DNA from: Xylanibacter oryzae DSM 17970
GTDB taxonomy: Bacteria; Bacteroidota; Bacteroidia; Bacteroidales; Bacteroidaceae
NCBI RefSeq assembly: GCF_000585355.1
Contig: NZ_KK073873.1
Location: forward strand, 1,965,703-2,029,702
Length of the DNA: 64,000 nucleotides
Reading direction: 5' to 3'
Below the pieces are notes generated by a model. The model saw only the letters and a list, made by a program, of their open reading frames with translations. It ran no database searches and was not told where the DNA came from. The stretch's first letter is position 1; each line of letters begins with the position of its first letter. A program made the translations under genes and the position numbers. Shown in pieces: positions 9,556 to 17,987 of this stretch.

Positions 9556-9587
9556 CAAAAGTAAACTTAATTTGGAAACTAAACAAA
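9556..9587 (-). promoter_or_regulatory. Bacteroidota-type promoter for the minus arm
   Basis: On the minus strand TTTG (9587-9584) is followed after 20 nt by TACTTTTG (9563-9556). This is a full match to the Bacteroidota TTTG / TAnnTTTG pattern with correct spacing. Transcription would start at about 9549, giving a leader of about 55-60 nt that contains hairpin copy 5 and the ribosome-binding region of the gene at 7689-9491. Confidence 0.75.
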
Positions 9588-9889
9588 TTTTCTGAAACTT
9601 TTAACATTTTGTATCGATTAAACAGTATTAATTCTTTAAAACATAGCCTTTTTTATAAAAATATCGTGCTAAATTGAAAATAGTACCTGTTCTTGAATAT
9701 AACGAAATGTGCTTTGCTATTTTAAAAATGGCTTTTTCGTTAGTGTCATCTAAACAATTGATATATCTTAGTGATTTAATTTTAACAAATGGTAAATATA
9801 ATAGAACTCGTTGCTAAATTAACTTAAGTATGAGCCTTTAAATATCTGCTTCGCTTTTTGCTACATTTCAATAAGGTTTTCGTTATACT

Positions 9890-9996
9890 AATAAAAAACG
9901 TTTTTAAACCTCAATCTCACTAATATTATGTAATTATCTAAAATGTAGTAAGTTATACGAGTGAGGTTTGATTTTATAACCTCACTAAACCTCACT
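9890..9996 (+). repeat. Left arm of a 107/108-bp inverted repeat
   Basis: This arm is nearly identical to the reverse complement of 10553-10660, with a few differences confined to the outer end and one inner position. It contains sub-motifs such as AAACCTCAATCTCACT and CCTCACTAAACCTCACT and a smaller internal stem (AGTGAGGTT / AACCTCACT). It lies in the non-coding centre between the two divergent arrays. Confidence 0.92.
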
Positions 9997-10552
9997 TTTA
10001 ATAATATTACTTATATATAATAAATCTTTTAAAATTGCGTGGACACATTATATTAACAAAATCTGATACTGGTAGATTATCTTTATTTACATAGTATCAA
10101 TATTTTAGCTATATTAATCCCTTTGAAAACAACTTGTTTTGATAAACAAAATAAGTTGTTTCTTTACACAAAACAAGTTGATTTGTCTATCAAAACAAGT
10201 TGTTTTGCTATTTAATATTCATACTTTTCAAAACCCAAAGATTATTTCTAATAAAATCATTAAAATGTCTGTATATATTAGTGCAATCAACTATAAAAGA
10301 TAAAGCGTATATCTGAATTATTATATATAGAAGAATAAACTTCTTATAGTTATCAACGCAATATTAAACTATTTACTAATAAAAGAAAATATTATTTTGC
10401 GTTCAAAATATTCCAGATTCTTGATTAATGTTTCGTCTAGAAACAAGTTACGAAGTCAACCTGGAGTGATAATTTTTAAAAAGTAATTATTTAAGACAAC
10501 TTATATTGTCAATTAACAATTAAACAGTCAACCACCTTTGGAAAAAGACAAT
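9997..10552. other. 556-bp spacer between inverted-repeat arms; non-coding array centre
   Basis: Very AT-rich, with no credible coding frame and no exact TAnnTTTG box on either strand. Its only clear structure is the cluster of AACAAGTTGTT-type repeats at 10126-10206. Together with its arms it occupies most of the 1343-bp gap between the two divergent gene arms. Possible identities are an invertible segment, a MITE-like relic or a regulatory hub; the sequence does not decide between them. Confidence 0.6.
10126..10206. repeat. Clustered AACAAGTTGTT-type palindromic repeats
   Basis: A 19-nt word at 10126-10144 is the exact reverse complement of 10188-10206. Between them two further variants occur (ATAAGTTGTTT and ACAAAACAAGTTG), so four alternating copies fit within 81 bp. 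The arrangement is typical of a multi-site protein-binding region or nested DNA hairpins. Confidence 0.8.
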
Positions 10553-10660
10553 AGTGAGGTTTAGTGAGGTTATAAAATCAAACCTCACTCGTATAACTTA
10601 CTACATTTTAGATAATTACACAATATTAGTGAGATTGAGGTTTGAAAATGTTTTTTTATT
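10553..10660 (-). repeat. Right arm of the 107/108-bp inverted repeat
   Basis: Reverse-complement partner of 9890-9996. It ends about 137 nt upstream of the first hairpin of the plus arm. No exact Bacteroidota promoter is seen between it and the gene at 10835; only weak TTTG-containing candidates lie around 10746-10773. Confidence 0.92.
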
Positions 10661-10796
10661 GAAACAAATATTTTAAAGAGTATTTATTTCTAATACAATT
10701 TTAAGCTTAAACTATAAGTGTGAGAAATTAAGAGTTACTCTATAATTTGATTTATAAATACAATTTGATTTTGCTTTAGGTGTTAATTAAGTTATA

Positions 10797-10821
10797 TCTC
10801 TTCTCTCGCGGAGAGAATAGA
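10797..10821 (+). repeat. Array leader hairpin, copy 6 (one arm slightly decayed)
   Basis: The left arm is intact; the right arm is GAGAGAATAGA. The following leader is shortened relative to the other copies (only about 13 nt to the ATG at 10835). Like copy 5, the copy nearest the array centre is the one that has diverged. Confidence 0.88.
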
Positions 10822-10834
10822 AAAAGGAATCGAA

Positions 10835-12664
10835 ATGTTTAGAATGAATGTGGTAAATAGAGAGAATTACTCATCATATTTATTGTTAATAGCTATCTTT
10901 ATAATATGTTCTTGTACTAATGAAAATAATATTTTTGATAGTAGTAAAATATTTAACTTTTCAGTGTCTGTACCTGAATGGAAAAATAATGACAGCTCTT
11001 CGGCCTCTAAAACGAGGGCAATACCTATATCTGCAAAATCCTTTAATACATCAAGTAGTTTCAATATGATTGCTGATGTTTATGATGGGAATAGTAGCTA
11101 CAGCACTATCATAAAAGACGAGACTGTATCTTATACTAATAATATGTGGCAGACAACTTCAACTTACTATTGGTCTGGAACTTCAACTAATACTGTGAGT
11201 TTCTACGCATACTATCCGACTAACATTTCTGGCAATATTTCTCATACTGCAGGATCTGCTCCTAATTTATCATATACAGTACCTAGTGATGCTGCAAGCC
11301 AATTTGATATAATAACTACTACTGGAGTTAATGTTAGTGGTAATACCAATTCATCTATACCTTTGGTCTTTAATCATATATTTGCAGCCATAAACTTTTC
11401 AGTTGGCAGTAGTGGAATGCCTAATGGTACCATAAAACAAGTTACGCTTAACAATATACAGTATTTCGGAAATTATATTTTTGGTGGAGCATGGAATCCG
11501 AACACATCATTACTTACTTCATTTTCTCAAGCAGTATCAGCATCAAGTAATGCAGGTACTTCTATAACATCTGGTGTAACAACTTTTATGATGATGCCGC
11601 AGACATTAAGCAACAATGCCAGCATTACTGTTACGTATAGCAACAATGGAACACTTACTAAATCGATATCCGGGACTTGGGAAGCGGGGAAAATTTATAC
11701 GTATAATATTTCGAAAATAATACAAACTGCTAATTTTACTTATACAGGCGATGTTCAGACATATACTATACCATTGGATGGAATATATAAAATAGAATGT
11801 TGGGGGGCTCAAGGGGCATGCTGTGATAATGGAGATGGAGGTAAGGGAGGATACACTGAAGGTGAAATTTCAATGAAAGCAGGAACAATCGTATATTTAT
11901 ATGTTGGACAAAATCCGACCAAAAATAGTCTGGTAGGTGGATGGAACGGTGGAGGTAATGGAAGCAGCCATGCTGATGCAAATGGTTTACAGACAGGCTG
12001 TGCAGGTGGAGGTGCTACAGATGTTAGACTTGTTTACTCAAAAAATTGTTTGGATTTTAATAGTTTAAAGTCTAGAATAATGGTGGCAGGAGGAGGAAGT
12101 GGTACCGGTTTTTGTGAATTAGGCTCAAAATATTCTGGAATTGCAGGTGGAGGTGGTGGTCTTAATGGTATAGACGGTAATGATTATACCCAAAATGGTA
12201 GTCTTTCTTATACGGCATCAGGAGGAACACAAACATCGGGAGGAAATACTAAAAATAATTTTGAATATGTTGATGGTGATCCTACTAAAGGCTTAATAAT
12301 AGATTCAGGATTAAATAAGGGTGGATTCGGATATGGAGGAACAAACGATGGATTCAAATCTGTATTAGGAGGATGCGCAGGAGGTTCAGGATATTATGGA
12401 GGTGGGGCATCAAATAGAGGACATGGCGGAGGAGGCGGTGGTTCTTCGTTTATATCAGGTTACACAGGCTGTAATGCAATATTAGAATCATCAACATCTG
12501 ATAAAATTCAATCTGCAAATTCTCCAAATCATTACTCGAAATATATTTTTACAAATTCTCAAATGACAGCCGGTAATACTTCAATGCCTACACCTTCAGG
12601 TGGAACAGAAACAGGACACACTGGTAATGGTTATGCAAGAATAACATTTGTTTCTGCTAATTAA
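10835..12664 (+). CDS. Fimbrillin-like lipoprotein with C-terminal glycine-rich domain; first gene of the plus arm
   Basis: 609 residues. The signal peptide (MFRMNVVNRENYSSYLLL, lipobox ICSC) is more diverged than in the other genes. KTRAIPISA follows, then fimbrillin domain 1 and a second domain of the 'SVGSSGMPNG ... MMMPQTLS' type, shared with the minus-arm gene at 3388. The glycine-rich domain starts at FTYTGDVQTYTIP (about residue 300) with YKIECWGAQGA, YLYVGQNP, GGGATDVRL, SRIMVAGGGSG and GGSGYYGGGAS, then a Ser/Cys-containing tail (SSFISGYTGCNAI) and GNGYARITFVSAN. It closely resembles the C-terminus of the gene at 21476. Likely surface lipoprotein. Confidence 0.88.
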   Translation: MFRMNVVNRENYSSYLLLIAIFIICSCTNENNIFDSSKIFNFSVSVPEWKNNDSSSASKTRAIPISAKSFNTSSSFNMIADVYDGNSSYSTIIKDETVSYTNNMWQTTSTYYWSGTSTNTVSFYAYYPTNISGNISHTAGSAPNLSYTVPSDAASQFDIITTTGVNVSGNTNSSIPLVFNHIFAAINFSVGSSGMPNGTIKQVTLNNIQYFGNYIFGGAWNPNTSLLTSFSQAVSASSNAGTSITSGVTTFMMMPQTLSNNASITVTYSNNGTLTKSISGTWEAGKIYTYNISKIIQTANFTYTGDVQTYTIPLDGIYKIECWGAQGACCDNGDGGKGGYTEGEISMKAGTIVYLYVGQNPTKNSLVGGWNGGGNGSSHADANGLQTGCAGGGATDVRLVYSKNCLDFNSLKSRIMVAGGGSGTGFCELGSKYSGIAGGGGGLNGIDGNDYTQNGSLSYTASGGTQTSGGNTKNNFEYVDGDPTKGLIIDSGLNKGGFGYGGTNDGFKSVLGGCAGGSGYYGGGASNRGHGGGGGGSSFISGYTGCNAILESSTSDKIQSANSPNHYSKYIFTNSQMTAGNTSMPTPSGGTETGHTGNGYARITFVSAN

Positions 12665-12683
12665 AGCCTGATTTCTTTACGTT

Positions 12684-12708
12684 TCTCTTCTCTCGCGGAG
12701 AGAAGAGA
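12684..12708 (+). repeat. Array leader hairpin, copy 7 (perfect)
   Basis: Perfect dyad within the 64-nt gap upstream of the ATG at 12729. Confidence 0.95.
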
Positions 12709-12728
12709 CATAGGAAAAGGAATCGGAT

Positions 12729-14327
12729 ATGTCTAGGAAATTTGAAAGGAATAAGTATATAGACTTATTATGCTCTTTATATTTATTACTAATAATCAGT
12801 TTGTGCATCTGTTCTTGCACTAGTGAAAATAGTATTTTTGATAATGACAATACTAAATTATTAAACTTTTCTGTATCGATACCTGAATGGAAAAATAATG
12901 ACAGTACTTCAAATCTGAATACAAGGGCTACACCTATATCAGGTTCATCATTTGATAAAGCAAGTAGTTTTAATATTATTGCTGATGCTTATGACGGAAC
13001 AAAGAGCTACAGCACTATCATAAATAATGAGGTTGTATCTTTCACTAATAACATATGGCAGACAGCTACTTCTCATTATTGGCCTGGAACTGCAAATAAA
13101 ACAGTGAGCTTCTATGCATACTACCCTGCTAGTATTTATAGTAGCATTTCTCATACTGCAGGATCTGCACCTACTTTATCATACACAGTTTCAAATGATG
13201 TAGCTAACCAAATTGATATAATGACTGCTACCAGAAATAATGTTAGTGGAAACACTAATTCATCTACTCCTTTAGCATTTAATCATATATTTGCAGCTGT
13301 AAAGTTTGCAGTAGGAACTAATGGACTACCTAGCGGAACTATAAAATCAATAACGATAAGTGGCATAAACAATTCAGGAACATACTCCTTTAACAGTGGA
13401 TGGACTTTAGGTTCAACAACATCATCATTTACAGTATCGCCATCTACCACAATAACTGGAACAGCGGGAGCAAATATTACATCTGACGCTTTTACAATGA
13501 TGATGATTCCACAAGCTTTTAGTAGTGCTACAATTATCTTAACTTATAGCACAGGAACAACATATACAAAAACTATATCAGGTAATTGGACTGCAGGGAA
13601 AACATATATATATAATTTATCAAAACCAGTAAATATTGGCGATTATTATTATAGTGATGGAACTTGGGGGACTATAGCTGAGAATCCTCAAAAGACACCC
13701 ATCGCAATTATATTTAGTAATAGAACAAGTACAAAGGATAATATTTATGGTTTCACACATGGTTATGCAATGGCATTAAGTAATGCTGATGCACCAACTT
13801 GCTGGTCATTATCAGAAGGTTCTTCTGATAATATGACAATAGAATCATCTAGTCTTCAAACAGACTACGATGGATATGACCACTTCTTGCATATATTAAA
13901 AAACAAAGGAGCTTTAACATATTCTGCAACAAATTATCCAGCATTTTATAATGCAAGAAATTATAATGTTATAACACCAAGTAACTCGAGTGGGTGGTAT
14001 CTGCCTAGTGTAGGGCAATGGTTTTTATTTATATCTAATATAGGAAAAAGTTCTGATGTAACATATAGTTTAGATAACCAGACAGGATCTTATAATATAT
14101 ATTGGACTAATTCAACTTCTATCAGTTCAATGATAGAATCAGTTGTTAAAAACACAAACTCAGATACTCTTGTTGGTTATTGGTATTGGTGTAGTTCTGA
14201 ACAAAATTCTAGTTATGGGTCACTTACAAATATTTTATCAAATAGTGTTTATACAGGAGGTGCAGATCCACATAAAGGAAGGAATCCTGATGATTCAGAG
14301 AAGCTACGTTCTGTTATCGCATTTTAA
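12729..14327 (+). CDS. Chimeric fimbrillin-like lipoprotein with GWYLPS-type C-terminal domain
   Basis: 532 residues. The first roughly 120 residues (signal peptide, lipobox, NLNTRATPISG, start of domain 1) are almost identical at DNA level to the gene at 21476. The second beta-domain is the 'AVGTNGLPSG ... MMMIPQ' type common in the plus arm. After KPVNIGDYYYSDGTWGT (about residue 300) the glycine-rich tail is replaced by the lectin-like domain found in the pilus genes and the gene at 7689: IAIIFSNRTS, HGYAMALS, SSGWYLPSVGQW, WYWCSSEQN, LRSVIAF. It is the only array member with this combination, so it records a module exchange. The gap to the next gene is 160 nt instead of 64. Likely a surface adhesin; its ligand is unknown. 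Confidence 0.88.
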   Translation: MSRKFERNKYIDLLCSLYLLLIISLCICSCTSENSIFDNDNTKLLNFSVSIPEWKNNDSTSNLNTRATPISGSSFDKASSFNIIADAYDGTKSYSTIINNEVVSFTNNIWQTATSHYWPGTANKTVSFYAYYPASIYSSISHTAGSAPTLSYTVSNDVANQIDIMTATRNNVSGNTNSSTPLAFNHIFAAVKFAVGTNGLPSGTIKSITISGINNSGTYSFNSGWTLGSTTSSFTVSPSTTITGTAGANITSDAFTMMMIPQAFSSATIILTYSTGTTYTKTISGNWTAGKTYIYNLSKPVNIGDYYYSDGTWGTIAENPQKTPIAIIFSNRTSTKDNIYGFTHGYAMALSNADAPTCWSLSEGSSDNMTIESSSLQTDYDGYDHFLHILKNKGALTYSATNYPAFYNARNYNVITPSNSSGWYLPSVGQWFLFISNIGKSSDVTYSLDNQTGSYNIYWTNSTSISSMIESVVKNTNSDTLVGYWYWCSSEQNSSYGSLTNILSNSVYTGGADPHKGRNPDDSEKLRSVIAF

Positions 14328-14442
14328 TATGAAATAGATTTATTGCTATTTTATAAATATTTCAACAACAAATAATATGATATTTTATTTATACAAAATT
14401 GCATCTAACTAACATTAGATAAGTATCGATTCTCTTTACGTT

Positions 14443-14467
14443 TCTCTTCTCTCGCGGAGAGAAGAGA
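14443..14467 (+). repeat. Array leader hairpin, copy 8 (perfect)
   Basis: Perfect dyad upstream of the ATG at 14488 and the left boundary of duplicated unit A. Confidence 0.95.
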
Positions 14468-14487
14468 CATAGGAAAAGGAATCGGAT

Positions 14488-16146
14488 ATGTTTAGGAAAT
14501 TTGAAAGGAATAAGTATATAGACTTATTATGCTCTTTGTATTTATTACTAGTAGTTGTTTTATGCATTTCTTCTTGCACAAGTGAATATAATATTTTTGA
14601 TAATAATAGTAAATTATTGAACTTTTCTGTTTCAGTACCTTCGTGGAAAAATAATGACAGCACTCCAAATAGTAGAACGAGGGCTACTCCTATCTCGGGA
14701 ACATCATTAGGAACGTCAAGTAGTTTTAATATTATTGCAGATGCTTATGATGGAACAAAGAACTACAGCACTATCATAAAAGACGAGGCTGTATCTTATA
14801 CTAATAATATGTGGCAAACGACTTCAACTCACTATTGGCCGGGAGCTGCTAATAAAACAGTTAGCTTCTATGCATACTACCCTACTAGCATTTATAGCAG
14901 TATTACTCATACTGCTGGATCTGCACCAACTTTATCATACACTGTTCCAAATGATGCTGCAAGCCAAATCGATATAATAACCGCTACAGGGAATAATGTT
15001 AGTGGAAATACTAATGCATCTACACCTTTAGCATTTAATCATATCTTTGCGGCTGTAAAGTTTGCAGTAGGAACCAATGGGCTACCTAGTGGAATTGTAA
15101 AATTAATAACGATAAGTGGAATAAACAATTCAGGCACATATACTTTTGGCAGTGGATGGACTCTAGGTTCAACAACATCTTCATTTACAGTCTCACCATC
15201 TACTGTAATAACAGGTTCGGCTGGAGCAAATATTACATCTGATGCTTTTACTATGATGATGATTCCTCAAACGTTCAGCAATGCAAGTGTTACATTGCTA
15301 TATAGTAATGGAACTACATTCTCTACTACAATATCAGGTACATGGAATGCTGGCAGTTTTTATACTTATCATCTGTCTAAAACTATAATTTATAATTATG
15401 ATTATACAGGTGCATCACAGACTTTTAAAGCACCTTATACAGGTACTTATAAACTTGAAGTATGGGGAGCGCAAGGTGGATGCGCAACGAATAGTCCTGT
15501 AAGTGACTCAGACATAGGCAAAGGAGGTTATTCTTATGGTACAATACATCTTTTAGAAAATGAAACTTTATATATTTGCGTAGGAGGAACCGGCAATTCT
15601 GCTACAGGCGGATATAATGGAGGATATCGAATTTTTGGATATGGAGGAGGTGGTGGAGGCGCTTCACATATTACAAAAACAAATAATAGAGGCACTCTAT
15701 CAAATTATGTGAATAATCAAGATGAAGTCCTCATAGTTGCAGGGGGAGCAGGTGGTGTCGACTTTTATGGATATAGCGGATACGGAGGAGGTATAACTGG
15801 AGGAAGTGGATATTATAATGGCATAACCACAACAGGAGGTTCACAGACAAGTACAGGTTCAGGAGCTTATGTTGGTTCATTTGGAACAGGTGGTTTTGGA
15901 TATACCAATAGCACACCAGAAACATCTAGTGACTGGGGCGCATGTGGTGGCGGTGGCTGGTATGGTGGGGCTGGAACTAACATCGTAAGTGGTGGTGGTG
16001 GCGGTGGTGGATCTGGTCATATAGGAACAGGAGTAACAGGAACGACTGTCGCAGGAAATCAGACTTTCATTTCTCCATTTGGTGGTACTGAAACAGGACA
16101 TTCAGGAAATGGCTATGCAAGAATAACATTTGTTTCTGCTAATTAG
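14488..16146 (+). CDS. Fimbrillin-like lipoprotein with glycine-rich domain (identical twin of the gene at 17988)
   Basis: 552 residues. Signal peptide MFRKFERNKYIDLLCSLY, lipobox ISSC, SRTRATPISG, fimbrillin domain 1, then the 'AVGTNGLPSG ... MMMIPQTF' domain. The glycine-rich C-terminal domain starts at about residue 310 (YDYTGASQTFKAP, YKLEVWGAQGG, GGGGGASHIT, VLIVAGGAGG, GGGWYGGAGT) and ends GNGYARITFVSAN. The protein is residue-for-residue the same as that of 17988-19646, so at least one copy arose very recently. A start ATG with a good AAGGAA ribosome-binding site is kept, so both copies are expected to be translated. Predicted surface lipoprotein. Confidence 0.9.
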   Translation: MFRKFERNKYIDLLCSLYLLLVVVLCISSCTSEYNIFDNNSKLLNFSVSVPSWKNNDSTPNSRTRATPISGTSLGTSSSFNIIADAYDGTKNYSTIIKDEAVSYTNNMWQTTSTHYWPGAANKTVSFYAYYPTSIYSSITHTAGSAPTLSYTVPNDAASQIDIITATGNNVSGNTNASTPLAFNHIFAAVKFAVGTNGLPSGIVKLITISGINNSGTYTFGSGWTLGSTTSSFTVSPSTVITGSAGANITSDAFTMMMIPQTFSNASVTLLYSNGTTFSTTISGTWNAGSFYTYHLSKTIIYNYDYTGASQTFKAPYTGTYKLEVWGAQGGCATNSPVSDSDIGKGGYSYGTIHLLENETLYICVGGTGNSATGGYNGGYRIFGYGGGGGGASHITKTNNRGTLSNYVNNQDEVLIVAGGAGGVDFYGYSGYGGGITGGSGYYNGITTTGGSQTSTGSGAYVGSFGTGGFGYTNSTPETSSDWGACGGGGWYGGAGTNIVSGGGGGGGSGHIGTGVTGTTVAGNQTFISPFGGTETGHSGNGYARITFVSAN

Positions 16147-16165
16147 AAACTGATACCTTTACGTT

Positions 16166-16190
16166 TCTCTTCTCTCGCGGAGAGAAGAGA
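16166..16190 (+). repeat. Array leader hairpin, copy 9 (perfect)
   Basis: Perfect dyad within the 64-nt gap upstream of the ATG at 16211 and the right boundary of duplicated unit A. Confidence 0.95.
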
Positions 16191-16210
16191 CATAGGAAAA
16201 GGAATCGGAT

Positions 16211-17923
16211 ATGTCTAGGAAAATTGAAAGGAATAAGTATGCAGACTTATTATACTCTTTATATTTATTACTAATAGTCTGTTTGTGCATTTGTTCTTGC
16301 ACAAGTGAAAATAATATATTTGATAATAACGACAGTAAATTATTGAACTTTTCAGTTTCCGTACCTGAATGGAAAAATAATGACAACTCTTCAGATTTGA
16401 ATACTAGAGCTATGCCTGTCTCTGGTGCATCATTTGATAAAGCAAGTAGCTTTAATATCATTGCGGAGACTTATGATGGAACAAAAAACCACAGCACTAT
16501 CATAGAAAACGAAGCTGTATCTTATACTAATAATATGTGGCAGACAACTTCAACTCACTATTGGCCTGGAAATGCAAATAAAACTGTTAACTTCTATGCT
16601 TACTACCCTACTGGTATTTCCAGCAGTATTACGCATACAGCCGGATCTGCTCCTACTTTATCATACACAGTTCCAGATGATGTAGCCAGCCAAATTGATA
16701 TAATGACTGCTACAGGAATTAATGTTAGTGGTAGCACTAATTCATCTACTCCTTTAGCATTCAATCATATTTTTGCAGCTGTAAAGTTTGCAGTTGGAAC
16801 CAATGGACTACCTAGCGGAACTATAAAATCAATAACGATAAGCGGCATAAACAATTCAGGTACATACACTTTTGGTAGAGGGTGGACTCTTGGTTCATCA
16901 ACATCTGCTTTTACTATTTCACCATCTACTGCTATTACAGGAGCAGCGGGAACAAATATTGCATCTGACACTTTTACTATGATGATGATTCCTCAAAATT
17001 TCAGCAATGCCTCTCTTACATTGGCTTACAGTAATGGTACTACATTTTCTACTACAATATCAAGTACATGGAATGCAGGTGGTCTTTACACTTATAATTT
17101 GTCTAAAACTATAATCTATAATTATGATTATACTGGTGTCTCGCAGACATTTACAGCTCCTTACACAGGAACCTATAGGATTCAATGCTGGGGAGCCCAG
17201 GGTGGGACACTCGGCACATTAGATACTGGGATAGGTGGAACTGGCGGTTATACTAATGGTGAAATTAAATTATCAAAAGGAACTGTCTTATATGTATATG
17301 TTGGACAACAAGGACAAACAACTTCAGGTGGAACTATTAGCGGAGGCGGATGGAATGGTGGTGGAAACGGTGACACTACAGGATATGTTGAGAATGGAAG
17401 AACTGGAGGAGGTGGATCTACCGATATAAGAGTAATAACAGGAGCTTGGAATGATACAAAATCGCTTAATTCTCGTATTATGGTTGCGGGAGCTGGTGGA
17501 GGCGGAGGTGGAAATGGACTTGCTGGTGGAGCAGGAGGTTTATCTGGTTACAATGGTTCAATATCTACTGCGGGAAAAGGAGGAACTCAAAGTGCAGGTG
17601 GTTCTGGCGGCTCTGGTTCTTGGGGAAATGCGACAGCTGGTGGACTTGGATATGGAGGGACTGGCTGCAGCTATGCGAGTGGTGGTGGAAGTGGATATTA
17701 TGGCGGTGGCGGTGGAGCAAGGGATCTATATGACGGAAATGGCGGTGGTGGTTCTTCATACATATCAGGACAATCAGGTTGTAACACTTATTCTCCTACA
17801 TATATATTTTCTAAGACTTCAATATCAGACAGCAAAACTGCAATAATATCCCCAACAGGATTAACGGAAACAGGACACATCGGTAATGGCTATGCAAGAA
17901 TAACATTCGTTTCTGCAAATTGA
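16211..17923 (+). CDS. Fimbrillin-like lipoprotein with glycine-rich domain
   Basis: 570 residues. Signal peptide MSRKIERNKYADLLYSLY, lipobox ICSC and NTRAMPVSG. The two beta-domains are of the main plus-arm type. The glycine-rich region from about residue 310 (YDYTGVSQTFTAP, YRIQCWGAQGG, YVYVGQQGQT, GGGGSTDIRV, SRIMVAGAGGGGG, GGGSGYYGGGGG) is followed by a tail with SSYISGQSGCNTY and ends GNGYARITFVSAN. The two Cys-containing segments (CWGAQGG and SGCN) recur in the genes at 10835 and 21476, and may pair in a disulfide as part of a distinct glycine-rich subtype. It sits between the two identical copies of the 552-residue gene. Predicted surface lipoprotein. Confidence 0.88.
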   Translation: MSRKIERNKYADLLYSLYLLLIVCLCICSCTSENNIFDNNDSKLLNFSVSVPEWKNNDNSSDLNTRAMPVSGASFDKASSFNIIAETYDGTKNHSTIIENEAVSYTNNMWQTTSTHYWPGNANKTVNFYAYYPTGISSSITHTAGSAPTLSYTVPDDVASQIDIMTATGINVSGSTNSSTPLAFNHIFAAVKFAVGTNGLPSGTIKSITISGINNSGTYTFGRGWTLGSSTSAFTISPSTAITGAAGTNIASDTFTMMMIPQNFSNASLTLAYSNGTTFSTTISSTWNAGGLYTYNLSKTIIYNYDYTGVSQTFTAPYTGTYRIQCWGAQGGTLGTLDTGIGGTGGYTNGEIKLSKGTVLYVYVGQQGQTTSGGTISGGGWNGGGNGDTTGYVENGRTGGGGSTDIRVITGAWNDTKSLNSRIMVAGAGGGGGGNGLAGGAGGLSGYNGSISTAGKGGTQSAGGSGGSGSWGNATAGGLGYGGTGCSYASGGGSGYYGGGGGARDLYDGNGGGGSSYISGQSGCNTYSPTYIFSKTSISDSKTAIISPTGLTETGHIGNGYARITFVSAN

Positions 17924-17942
17924 AGCCTGATTTCTTTACGTT

Positions 17943-17967
17943 TCTCTTCTCTCGCGGAGAGAAGAGA
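17943..17967 (+). repeat. Array leader hairpin, copy 10 (perfect)
   Basis: Perfect dyad within the 64-nt gap upstream of the ATG at 17988. Confidence 0.95.
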
Positions 17968-17987
17968 CATAGGAAAAGGAATCGGAT

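Larger units (their letters stand above)
14433..16193 (+). repeat. Duplicated array unit, copy A (about 1.76 kb)
   Basis: Identical, as far as can be compared by eye and through identical translations, to 17933-19693. Identity begins just upstream of hairpin copy 8, covers the whole gene at 14488 and ends three bases after hairpin copy 9, where A (16194) differs from G (19694). The unit is thus bounded by leader elements on both sides. Confidence 0.92.

Noticed and set aside
9890..10660. Insertion sequence at the array centre
   Set aside because: Long inverted arms, but no transposase frame in the 556-bp spacer and no evident target-site duplication.
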